From positions 1 to 40,334 of the forward strand of contig JBLIHY010000005.1 of NCBI GenBank assembly GCA_047634655.1: a stretch of 40,334 nt of DNA, in the 5' to 3' direction. Shown here piece by piece: positions 24,042-32,773 of the stretch. Position 1 is the first letter of the stretch. Each line of letters starts with the position of its first letter. The notes under the pieces are model-generated. The model was not told where the DNA came from. It saw nothing but the letters and a program-made list of their open reading frames with translations, and ran no database searches. Position numbers and translations under genes: made by a program. Origin of the DNA: CANLBN01 sp047634655. Its GTDB lineage: Bacteria; Pseudomonadota; Gammaproteobacteria; Pseudomonadales; Cellvibrionaceae.

Positions 24042-26753
24042 TCAGCTGACTTTTTTAGCCTTCGTCTTACTGGCAGCGCGCTTTGTCGGCTTTTTCTTAG
24101 CTTTACTCGCTGCTTTCTTAGGTTTATCCATTACCGTCCACTTTCCCCCATCAAAGAAAGCTTTCCAACCAGTCGCCTTTCCATCTTCCTCCGACTGAAC
24201 ATAGAGTTCTTTAGTTTTGCGGCTGTAGCGCACAATCGTCGGGATACCGTCATCATCGGCAAGGGGCGCTTTAAATAAATAGGTATATTTGGGGTCTATC
24301 TCTTCCGCGTGAGGCAATAATTCAGCCACTAAGGGCGCACGGGTTTCACGATTTTTGGGGAATTTACTGGCCGCCAAAAACATGCCACTCGCCCCATCTC
24401 GCAGTACGTAAGTATCATCCACTGTTTTACAGGCCAATTCAGGCATTGGTACCGGATCCATTTTCGGAGGGGCTGCTTCGCCGCTGCGCAATAACTTACG
24501 CGTATTTTTGCAATCTTCACCCGTACAACCGAAATATTTACCAAAGCGACCCGTCTTGAGTTGCATCTCATGGCCACATTTATCACACTCGATCACAGGC
24601 CCATCATAGCCTTTTACCTTGAAGTGGCCGGTTTCAACTTCATAGCCGGGACAGTCGGGATTATTGCCACAGATGTGCAGCTTCCTGGTTTCATCTAAAA
24701 GATAGTTGTCCATAGCCGTGTTGCAAATAGCGCAGCGACGCTTGTTGCGTAACAAATGCACTTCCGCTTCTTCTGCATCCTCGACATCAGCACTGACCAC
24801 CTCATCGCCAGAAGTCAGATTCATAGTGTGCTTGCAGCGTTCCTTGGGGGGCAAAGCATAGCCAGAACAGCCTAAGAATACACCGGTGCTACCGGTTCGA
24901 ATCTGCATAGACCGGCCACAATTTTCACAAGTGATGTTGGTTTCAAGGGGGGGGTTACTGCGCAACCCGCCCTGCTCTGCCTTCGCGCGATTAAGTTTGT
25001 CGACAAATTCTTGGTAAAACTCATCGAGTAAATCCTGCCAACCTAGACGACCTTCGGCAATATCATCCAGGCGCTCTTCCATCTTTGCGGTAAAACTGTA
25101 ATCCAATAAATCGGAGAAGTTTTCAACCAGGCGATCAGTGACGATATCCCCAATCTTCTCCGCATAAAATCGACGGCTGTCCACATGGGCATAACCGCGA
25201 TCCTGGATAGTTGAAATAATAGAAGCATAGGTAGAGGGACGACCGATGCCCCGCTTCTCCAGCTCTTTGACTAAACTAGCTTCCGTGTAACGCGCCGTCG
25301 GCTTGGTAAAGTGCTGCTTTGGATCCAATTTGGACAGTCTTAGACGATCACCTACCGATAGGTCTGGCAAAATGACATCCTCGTCTTTTTTACCAACAAG
25401 AGACTGGACTTTCAGGTAGCCATCGAAGCGAATCACCCGGCCGCGGGCGCGCAACTCATAATTGCCGGCTTCGACGACAACAGAGGAACTGGTAAATTCA
25501 GCAGGCGTCATCTGACAAGCGACAAATTGCTGCCAAATTAAGGCATAAAGCCGCTCTGAATCGCGCTCCATGCCACTGAGTTGTGTTGGCTGCAAAGTGA
25601 CGTTAGAAGGACGTATAGCTTCGTGAGCTTCCTGAGCACCTTCCTTGCTGCTATAGCGAGCGGACTGCTTCGGCACATAGGATTTGCCGTAATTTTCCAG
25701 AATGTAATCGCGACAAACCTCTACGGCCTCCTTGCTAAGATTAGTCGAATCGGTACGCATGTAAGTGATGTAACCCGCCTCGTAAAGACGCTGAGCCATT
25801 GTCATGGTTTTCTTTACGCCAAAACCCAGTCGGGTGCTGGCCGCTTGTTGCAATGTCGAAGTAATAAATGGCGCACTGGGTCTGGAAGTAGTGGGTTTAT
25901 CATCGCGCTTAGTGACTTGATAATTCGCCTTCTCCAGCGCTTTGACCGCTTCCATGGCCGCATCGCGATTATCCGGTCGAAAATTCTTATCTTGATGCTT
26001 CTTGACTTGGAAATTGACAGATTCATCGGAAGCAGACTTCAACAGCGCGTCAATATCCCAATATTCTTCGGGAATAAAAGCGCGGATTTCGCGCTCTCGC
26101 TCAACAATTAAGCGCACGGCGACGGATTGCACGCGACCTGCCGAAAGTCCGCGGGCAATTTTTTCCCACAGCAGTGGCGACAGCATATACCCCACCACGC
26201 GATCCAGAAAACGTCGCGCCTGTTGCGCGTTCACACGATTTTGATTGATTGGACCCGGAGATTCGAAGGCTTTGTGAATGGCGGACTTGGTAATCTCATT
26301 AAAGACTACCCGGCGATAGCGCTGTCGATCGCCACCGATAGCTTGTTGCAAGTGCCAGGCGATGGCCTCCCCCTCTCGATCGAGATCCGTGGCCAGATAA
26401 ATAATATCGGCGCTCTCAGCCAACTGCTGTAGCTCGTCCACCACTTTTTCTTTACCGGGCAAAATTTCATAGTGGGCTTCCCAGTTTTTATCGGGATTGA
26501 CGCCCATCCGAGCAACGAGCTGTTGTTTGGATTTTTTCGCCCTATAAGTCTCTTTTTCCTCGGGTGACATTTTACGGGTAAGGGCCGCCTGAAGAGCGCG
26601 CTGCTTAGGATCCACTGCCGTTTTTTTGCTGCCACTCGTTGGGAGATCGCGAATGTGCCCCACGCTAGACTTGACAATAAAGTCTGCACCCAGATATTTA
26701 TTGATAGTTTTTGCTTTTGCGGGGGATTCCACAATTACCAAAGATTTTGCCAT
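24042..26753 (-). CDS. topA: DNA topoisomerase I
   Basis: Type IA enzyme that relaxes negative supercoils. The 903 residues compare with 865 in E. coli. The N-terminal TOPRIM domain starts KSLVIVESPAKAKTINKYLG with the DLDREGEAIAWHL acidic motif near 120. The active-site Tyr is in GYITYMRTDSTNLS near 330, and EKRGIGRPSTYASII follows near 500. Three four-Cys zinc ribbons occupy about 605-770 (CENCGRSM, CAICNTAMD, CDKCGHEMQ). A further topoisomerase C-terminal domain and a Lys-rich tail (KKAASKAKKKPTKRAASK) end the protein; the basic tail is common in Pseudomonas-type TopA. Followed by the DUF6586 gene. Confidence 0.98.
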   Translation of the reverse strand: MAKSLVIVESPAKAKTINKYLGADFIVKSSVGHIRDLPTSGSKKTAVDPKQRALQAALTRKMSPEEKETYRAKKSKQQLVARMGVNPDKNWEAHYEILPGKEKVVDELQQLAESADIIYLATDLDREGEAIAWHLQQAIGGDRQRYRRVVFNEITKSAIHKAFESPGPINQNRVNAQQARRFLDRVVGYMLSPLLWEKIARGLSAGRVQSVAVRLIVEREREIRAFIPEEYWDIDALLKSASDESVNFQVKKHQDKNFRPDNRDAAMEAVKALEKANYQVTKRDDKPTTSRPSAPFITSTLQQAASTRLGFGVKKTMTMAQRLYEAGYITYMRTDSTNLSKEAVEVCRDYILENYGKSYVPKQSARYSSKEGAQEAHEAIRPSNVTLQPTQLSGMERDSERLYALIWQQFVACQMTPAEFTSSSVVVEAGNYELRARGRVIRFDGYLKVQSLVGKKDEDVILPDLSVGDRLRLSKLDPKQHFTKPTARYTEASLVKELEKRGIGRPSTYASIISTIQDRGYAHVDSRRFYAEKIGDIVTDRLVENFSDLLDYSFTAKMEERLDDIAEGRLGWQDLLDEFYQEFVDKLNRAKAEQGGLRSNPPLETNITCENCGRSMQIRTGSTGVFLGCSGYALPPKERCKHTMNLTSGDEVVSADVEDAEEAEVHLLRNKRRCAICNTAMDNYLLDETRKLHICGNNPDCPGYEVETGHFKVKGYDGPVIECDKCGHEMQLKTGRFGKYFGCTGEDCKNTRKLLRSGEAAPPKMDPVPMPELACKTVDDTYVLRDGASGMFLAASKFPKNRETRAPLVAELLPHAEEIDPKYTYLFKAPLADDDGIPTIVRYSRKTKELYVQSEEDGKATGWKAFFDGGKWTVMDKPKKAASKAKKKPTKRAASKTKAKKVS

Positions 26754-27062
26754 TCTCGCTCTCTAAGTTTAAAAAATGATCCAGTCACTGGATAAAATTT
26801 GGCCGATAATTTCACGCTGCGACAGCAACTAGGGAGGGCATATATAAATACAGTTCTCCACTTGGTCAAGTCATTTATTATTTTCATCGATGTTTCTTGG
26901 ATCAAATCGAGTGCTTTTCAAACACTAAAACCATCGATATTTCGCCGACGTTATAACTAAGCGTTTTACATCAGCAATTTGCAAAACAGTGGGGTATCCG
27001 GTTGACTTTGAGTTGTAAAGCATGAGGATTAATGGGGGAGGACAACCTCACGGTCATCTAAA

Positions 27063-27300
27063 GCACCAGAGAACATCTCAAGGATTACTATGATATTGAG
27101 CACTCCAGTGACAACCTAAACGCCATCAACGATAAGTTTTTGCGCGAGCTACAAGCTCGACGCGAGATCTCAATGCCGCTTATGTCGTATCGTTTGGCTC
27201 TGATACTATTCGCTTTAAAATCAAATCAAATGGCCTGATCAAATCGCTCTATAGCGTATATAACGCACTCAAAAGATGGATACATCCGATGCGGGATTAG
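27063..27300 (+). pseudogene. Frameshifted remnant of an unrecognised small gene
   Basis: The frame after a TAA reads REHLKDYYDIEHSSDN, then LNAINDKFLRELQARR. Near 27165 the coherent reading moves to another frame, DLNAAYVVSFGSDTIRFKIK, and ends SLYSVYNALKRWIHPMRD before a stop. The switch falls at CGCGAGATCTC and can be explained by a 2-bp GA duplication. Together the parts give about 78 residues of plausible soluble protein. I do not recognise the family. Confidence 0.4.
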
Positions 27301-27430
27301 AGTCTTACGCTATCTCAAATAGCCATTAACTTCGAGGTCGACTCCAGAACCATCTAGTTTTATAGATGGCCCTGTATTAACTTTGCGCTGATGATTTTTA
27401 TACAGGTACGCTTGCTCGAAAAGCAATAGT

Positions 27431-27628
27431 CTAAAAGTGAGTGCGGCCCGGAAAATCAACTCGGATAATTTGTTGCGCGCCTACAGCTTCCCGCATGATA
27501 CTTGCACCTTTCGTAGGTTTTGATTGGGCTACAAAATACCCGTCAGAAAAGCTCACGACATTAATCTCTTTAAAACACCTACGTAACTTTTGTGCGAGAT
27601 TTTGGTTAAAAAATCAATCTTTACTAGA
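27431..27628 (-). pseudogene. Possible C-terminal coding fragment, unrecognised
   Basis: Minus-strand open frame of about 60 codons with no start codon after the preceding stop. It reads LAQKLRRCFKEINVVSFSDG, then KGASIMREAVGAQQIIRV, then DFPGRTHF and a stop. Composition is protein-like. No family recognised. It may be chance. Confidence 0.25.
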
Positions 27629-27681
27629 CTAAATATATTTACTGGAAACACCATAAGTTTTTATAGGTTTCTCTAAGCTGA

Positions 27682-28140
27682 CTATGTTTTAGAGGCGTTT
27701 TTAAGCTTATTTCGACCCGCATTATCGATTGAAATAAAAAATCTTTCAACTGCGGCTTTATCTCCAACGCCAGAAAATCCAACATTATTCATTAACCATT
27801 TATTAAAAACGCATATAGTCTCAGGAAGGCGAGAGAAATCAAATAGACAATTTTTGATAGGGCTGATAGTGGTGAAATAAAACCAGCAAGAAAATATTTA
27901 AAAAGAGATCTATTTCCGCCTGGTCCAAGTAAAAGCACAACCTTCAAGTGATTACCCACCCCGCACAATAAGGCTCGCCATATGGGCAAACTTGAAACAC
28001 AGCGGAATATTTTTCCGTGTGACTACGTTTGTCGTAAACCATTTTTTAAAGTTTTCACATTTTTTAGGTGCTAACGAAAAACTCCCTACACTACCCGTAG
28101 TTACACCATATTGATTATGGCAACTAAGGCAGCTAATGCG
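27682..28140 (-). pseudogene. Possible decayed coding region, several frames, unrecognised
   Basis: Read on the minus strand, one frame gives GRISCLSCHNQYGVTTGSVG and continues to KNIPLCFKFAHMASLIVRGG before a stop at 27952. A second frame further on gives FDFSRLPETICVFNKWLMNN and ends at 27682 after FFISIDNAGRNKLKNASKT. A frame between them reads HLKVVLLLGPGGNRSLFKYF. The CLSC pair followed by VTTGS faintly recalls the zinc ribbon of IS1595-type transposases, but the rest does not match. It is treated as unidentified decayed DNA. Confidence 0.3.
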
Positions 28141-28222
28141 GCCAAATCACCGATGATACTATCATACCAGCGAGCCAAACTTATTATTCGCGGTATTACT
28201 GCACCCGTGTTACCTATCAATC

Positions 28223-28240
28223 ACTGTCATCAATGACAGT
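28223..28240. repeat. Short inverted repeat
   Basis: ACTGTCAT CA ATGACAGT: 8-bp perfect arms with a 2-bp spacer, in gene-free DNA. No role can be assigned. Confidence 0.3.
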
Positions 28241-28530
28241 CTGGCTTTACGATTTAGGGCCATTACTGAAAAGTACCGACTGAATACGAATGTGAGCCAG
28301 TCTGCTGGACAGTTCACTCAGGTAAACCCAAACACGAATAGCAAGGAGTTCAAATATCGGGCGTAAGATTGAAAAAATTAGGCTTTGTTGGGGAAAAGAT
28401 TTACTACACCTACATTTGCTGTTCATGCACTTACAGCTCAGCTATGAGCGAACCGCCGTTTCTCATGAGAAAAGAAAAAATTATGGCTTGGCCTATAATG
28501 TCCCTATAATTTTTACCAAACTGTCCGAGG

Positions 28531-29967
28531 TAGATTATGAATCGAGACACAAGATCGAGCAGAAATATTGGTTTCTTCATCACCTGCCTGGCAAGCACCA
28601 TGCGACCTTCACTGGGCAAGTAGCGGACAAAAGGCAACAGAAATTGTCATTGAACTCTGCCACCAGTACCAAGCCAAGTCTATAAATCGCAGCAAGTCTA
28701 TGCTCGGTGAAGAAATTGGCCTGTCCTACGGGTTGGACGCAGCGGGCTTCGAGCGCACAGAAACCGATTTAGCCGAGCACATTATTCAACTGGCTGGGGA
28801 TCCGCCCTCTCACATCGTCTGGGCCGCCATGCACAAGAGTCGCGAGGAGATCGTCCAACTCTTTACGCGACCACCATCGCGAACCCGTCATTTCCGATCA
28901 AATTGAGGCGCTGGTACAGAGCGCAAGAAAAGAATTGCGGACAAAATTTCTCAGTGCTGATATCGGCATCAGCGGTGCCAACTTCTTGTTTGCCGACAGT
29001 GGTTCAACCTGTACGGTAACCAATGAGGGCAATGCCGAATTAACCACAACACCGCCAAAGGTTCATATTGTGACAGCGGGTATCGCAAAGCTGGTCCCTT
29101 CTATGGCCCACGCCATTCCCCTGCTGCGCCTGTTAACCCGTTCGGCAACGGGGGGCGAAATTACCCAATACACTACTTTTCACAACGGGCCCACGCGACC
29201 CGGCGACGCCGATGGACCAGAGGCGTCTCCTATCGTCCTGGGAGACAAAGGCCGAACCAAGATGCTGATGGGTGATATGCGTGAAATGTTGCACTGTATC
29301 CGCTGTGGCACCTGCATGAGCCATTGCGTGGTGTATAAACATATAGGCGGTCACGCTTACGGTTCGACCTATCCGAGGCCCATGGGCTCGGTACTAACGC
29401 CTCACATTGATGGACTCGAGAAAAGCAACCAACAAACCCATGCCTGCACGCTGAATGCGCCGCTGTCAGGAAGTCTGCCCAGTCAATATTCCCTTACCTA
29501 AATTGATCCGGGCCCTGAGGGCCAAGTCCTGGCAGCAGCGTTATGAACCCATAAGTAACCGCTTAGTGATCAAGTTGTTTTCTCAACTGGCGAGTCGTCC
29601 ACGGCTATTCCAGTGGTCGCTGAGCATCAGTGTCAACCTGATGCATTGGCAGGGCTTACAGACCGACGCAGATATCGAGCCGGAAGACACACTGGGGCTG
29701 TGCTGGGCGGACTATGGTGTTGCCGAAACCGGCTCCTACGTTATTCACTCGGGCGAAGACAGTCCGATACTGCTCCACTTTTTGCCGCGTTATTTGCTGG
29801 TTGTGCTCCCCGCATCAAAAATTCTCGCCTACTTGGACGACTACGCGTTGATCGCCGACGGAGCCGCTAAAAATACCGCCATACCGAGAAACAGTTGTAT
29901 TATCTCCGGCGCCAGTGGCACTACCGATATCGAAGGCGTTCTGGTACGCGGTGCCCATAGCCCCTGA
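28531..29967 (+). pseudogene. Relic lactate-utilisation genes: lutB (iron-sulfur protein) fused to the end of lutC
   Basis: LutB and LutC are subunits of the LutABC L-lactate oxidase complex. The LutB reading moves between frames: SKSMLGEEIGLSYGLDAAGF and IIQLAGDPPSHIVWAAMHKS (frame to 28906), then FLSADIGISGANFLFADSGS, GDMREMLHCIRCGTCMSHC with an intact CXXCXXCXXXC cluster site and GGHAYG (to about 29445), then RRCQEVCPVNIPLPKLIRAL in a third frame. Shifts lie near 28600, 28865 and 29445. The last frame passes straight into LutC/LUD-domain sequence (YGVAETGSYVIHSGEDSP, CIISGASGTTDIEGVLVRGA), so the LutB tail and the LutC N-terminus have been deleted. No lutA is present. It is not functional as it stands, unless the assembly is wrong. 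Confidence 0.85.
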
Positions 29968-30149
29968 ACTTGTCCATATCTTTATTGTTGAATAACCTAT
30001 AATACGGCCAAGATTTTACTTTTGTTAGGTCAAGTATCAACTCCAGGTTTTACGCCCACCTCGCTTGCATTCAACGTTGACTACAAGCTTTATAAACACC
30101 ACAAACAAACATCAAAAATAGATATTAAAATGAATATAAAGCAAGCGCT

Positions 30150-32147
30150 ATGAACAAACCCTTCAAAGTGGTCAGTGATTTCAGTCCCGCTGGTGACCAG
30201 CCCGAGGCCATTAGCCAATTGGTCGAGGGAATCCGAAACGGTCTGGCTCACCAAACGCTACTCGGCGTCACCGGTTCGGGGAAAACCTTCACTATTGCTC
30301 ACGTGATTGAGCAAACTAATCGCCCGGCCATAGTAATGGCGCACAATAAAACCTTGGCTGCACAGTTATACGGTGAGTTTAAGACTTTTTTTCCCGATAA
30401 CGCTGTCGAATACTTCGTCTCTTATTACGATTATTACCAACCGGAGGCTTACGTTCCCTCCTCGAATACGTTTATCGAAAAAGACGCCTCGATCAATGAT
30501 CATATTGAACAGATGCGTTTATCGGCGACCAAAGCTTTAATGGAACGCAAAGATACTATTATCGTCGCCACGGTATCGGCTATCTATGGTCTAGGCGATC
30601 CCGATGCTTACTTAAAAATGATGCTACACCTCTCGCGGGGGGAGCAAACTGATCAACGCACTGTTCTAAGGCGTTTAGCTGAATTGCAATACACCCGCAA
30701 CGATGCCGCCTTTCAAAGGGCCACCTATCGCGTCCGCGGCGATGTGATAGATGTTTTCCCCGCAGACTCCGATCGCGAAGCCTTGCGCATCGAATTATTT
30801 GACAATGAAGTGGATCAACTGACGCTGTTTGATCCGCTCACGGGCGAGAGTCTGCAAAAAGTACCTCGCTTTAGCATTTATCCGAAAACACACTATGTAA
30901 CACCGCGTCAGCGTATTCTCGATGCCATTGAGCAGATCAAAGAAGAGTCCACTGAGCGTTTGAAGCAATTGAAAGATAACAATAAATTAGTCGAAGCCCA
31001 ACGACTCGAACAGCGAGTTAAGTACGACATCGAAATGATGAGGGAATTAGGTTATTGCAACGGCATTGAAAATTATTCCCGTTACCTTTCAGGGCGAGAC
31101 ACCGGAAAACCGCCACCAACTTTATTCGATTACTTACCACCGGATGCCCTGCTGATAGTTGACGAATCTCACGTGACGGTGCCACAAATTGGCGGCATGT
31201 ATCGGGGCGATCGCTCTCGTAAAGAAACCCTGGTGGAGTATGGCTTTCGCCTACCTTCCGCACTGGACAACCGCCCCATGCGCTTCGATGAGTGGGAAAA
31301 TATCGCGCCACAGATGATATTGGTCTCTGCGACACCGGGATCCTATGAACGCGAACACGCCGGACAAGTGGTTGAACAGATGATTCGACCCACGGGACTG
31401 ATTGATCCGATTATCGAAGTTCGTCCAGCGGTTACTCAGGTTGACGATTGCATGTCCGAGATACGCCAGCGAGCAGCCGTTGATGAACGCATACTGATCA
31501 CGGTTTTGACTAAGCGCATGGCTGAAGACTTGACCGAGTATTTACAGGATCACGATATTCGGGTGCGCTATTTACACTCCGACATCGATACTGTGGAACG
31601 CGTCGAAATTATTCGCGACTTACGTCTGGGCAGCTTCGATGTACTCGTAGGGATTAATCTATTGCGAGAAGGACTGGACATGCCAGAAGTCTCTCTGGTT
31701 ACCATTATGGATGCGGATAAGGAGGGATTTTTACGGTCGGATACTTCACTCATTCAAACCATTGGTCGCGCCGCTCGCCATATTAACGGAAAAGCCATTT
31801 TATACGCAGATAGAATCACAGCTTCAATGCAGCGAGCCATCGACGAAACCGATCGGCGACGGCAAAAACAACTCAGCTTTAACGAGAAGCACAATATCCA
31901 ACCAAAGGGTATTCAGAAAAAAATTTCCGATATTATGGAGGGCGCCCGGATCGTTGGTAATAACAAAAGACGCAACGTTGCCGAATCCAAGGCTAACTTT
32001 AGCATCAGCGATACTTTGGCCGAAAAACCGGTGTGGGAACAGATTAAATTACTGGAAAAGGAAATGTTCGAAGCGGCAAAAGACTTGGAGTTCGAGCGTG
32101 CCGCAGGCATCAGGGATCAAATTACCCAGCTAAAGACAGCAACCTAG
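30150..32147 (+). CDS. uvrB: Excinuclease ABC subunit B
   Basis: Damage-verifying helicase-like subunit of nucleotide excision repair; it receives the lesion from UvrA and recruits UvrC. The 665 residues compare with 673 in E. coli. Walker A GVTGSGKTFT lies near residue 39, the beta-hairpin YYDYYQPEAYVPSSNTFIEK near 92, DESHVTVPQIGGMYRGDRSR near 337, the helicase motifs LREGLDMPEVSLV and IQTIGRAARH near 505-545, and the C-terminal UVR motif EMFEAAKDLEFERAAGIRDQI, which contacts UvrC. The upstream 180 bp contain no CTGT-N8-ACAG, so it is probably not under LexA. The ribosome site is weak. Confidence 0.98.
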   Translation: MNKPFKVVSDFSPAGDQPEAISQLVEGIRNGLAHQTLLGVTGSGKTFTIAHVIEQTNRPAIVMAHNKTLAAQLYGEFKTFFPDNAVEYFVSYYDYYQPEAYVPSSNTFIEKDASINDHIEQMRLSATKALMERKDTIIVATVSAIYGLGDPDAYLKMMLHLSRGEQTDQRTVLRRLAELQYTRNDAAFQRATYRVRGDVIDVFPADSDREALRIELFDNEVDQLTLFDPLTGESLQKVPRFSIYPKTHYVTPRQRILDAIEQIKEESTERLKQLKDNNKLVEAQRLEQRVKYDIEMMRELGYCNGIENYSRYLSGRDTGKPPPTLFDYLPPDALLIVDESHVTVPQIGGMYRGDRSRKETLVEYGFRLPSALDNRPMRFDEWENIAPQMILVSATPGSYEREHAGQVVEQMIRPTGLIDPIIEVRPAVTQVDDCMSEIRQRAAVDERILITVLTKRMAEDLTEYLQDHDIRVRYLHSDIDTVERVEIIRDLRLGSFDVLVGINLLREGLDMPEVSLVTIMDADKEGFLRSDTSLIQTIGRAARHINGKAILYADRITASMQRAIDETDRRRQKQLSFNEKHNIQPKGIQKKISDIMEGARIVGNNKRRNVAESKANFSISDTLAEKPVWEQIKLLEKEMFEAAKDLEFERAAGIRDQITQLKTAT

Positions 32148-32566
32148 AATAAATACAATGGTATGAAAAGAAAGGAGCCGAGAAAGAGCAGAGAATTTGA
32201 CAGGCACTTGAATTTGAGGGAAAACTTATAATTTCCGAGACCGATCGCTATTTTTGTTTCTTTGATTTCAAGACAGCAGTCGAGCTTACTTTACAGAAAG
32301 TTCGACTATCCGCTCTACAGCACTACGGATAAAGTAGGTTTGTTCAGCGGCTATTTTTATCAGAGAACATTTATTTTTGATTATATCGAGTGATTTTATA
32401 ACACCAGGAAGAATAATAAACGTATACCATCGACTCAAGTCTACGCTTATTAAGTATTCGACAAGGAGGGAGGTAACACCGCAAAGCGGGAAAATCACGT
32501 AAACTCTAACACCTCTGCTAAAATCCCAAATGATATCTCTGTCTGTATATCGAGCGCTAAAATTTA
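32148..32566. other. Gene-free stretch after uvrB
   Basis: About 420 bp. A 70-codon minus-strand frame (32286-32498) has no domain or ribosome site that I can recognise and is not called. There is no clear uvrB terminator and no promoter of good quality for the next gene. Confidence 0.45.
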
Positions 32567-32767
32567 ATGCCTATTGAAGAATTCGAACGCATCGCCCTAA
32601 TCCTTGGCATAGGGGGCCTCATTCTATTTATGTGCTTCATCATGTGGGATCTCGCCAAGCAATCCAAAGCCGGACGCTTCGGCACACTAGTACTCTTCTC
32701 CGCACTCGGCCTGGGCTTGCTGGGCTTTGTTATAAAAACCGTTTTAGTTGAAGTGATTAATAAATAG
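32567..32767 (+). CDS. DUF2788 family small membrane protein
   Basis: Protein of 66 residues with two membrane helices: about residues 8-27 (IALILGIGGLILFMCFIMWD) and 42-62. The short link between them holds the family signature WDLAKQSKAGRFGT. DUF2788 proteins are widespread in Gammaproteobacteria and have no known function. The gene ends 6 bp before the hybrid-kinase-like gene on the same strand, so the two are likely co-transcribed, and the second may be translated by coupling. No clear Shine-Dalgarno precedes the ATG. Confidence 0.85.
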   Translation: MPIEEFERIALILGIGGLILFMCFIMWDLAKQSKAGRFGTLVLFSALGLGLLGFVIKTVLVEVINK

Positions 32768-32773
32768 CATCCC

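Larger units (their letters stand above)
26754..28530. other. 1.8-kb stretch without an intact gene, holding decayed coding fragments
   Basis: No open frame here has a start, ribosome site and recognisable domain. Several short frames nevertheless read like protein, broken by stops or shifts: a plus-strand piece at 27063-27300 and minus-strand pieces at 27431-27628, 27682-27895 and 27952-28140. The stretch is more AT-rich than its neighbours. It separates topA from the lutBC relic and uvrB. The simplest reading is an old gene-containing region in decay. Confidence 0.55.

Noticed and set aside
25581..26111. 176-codon plus-strand frame inside topA
   Set aside because: Antisense shadow of topA with no domain.
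27952..28140. IS1595-type transposase remnant
   Set aside because: Only the CXXC pair and a VTTGS stretch are similar; the flanking frames do not match the transposase and no terminal repeats are seen.
32286..32498. 70-codon minus-strand frame between uvrB and the DUF2788 gene
   Set aside because: No domain, no ribosome site and no context supporting expression.
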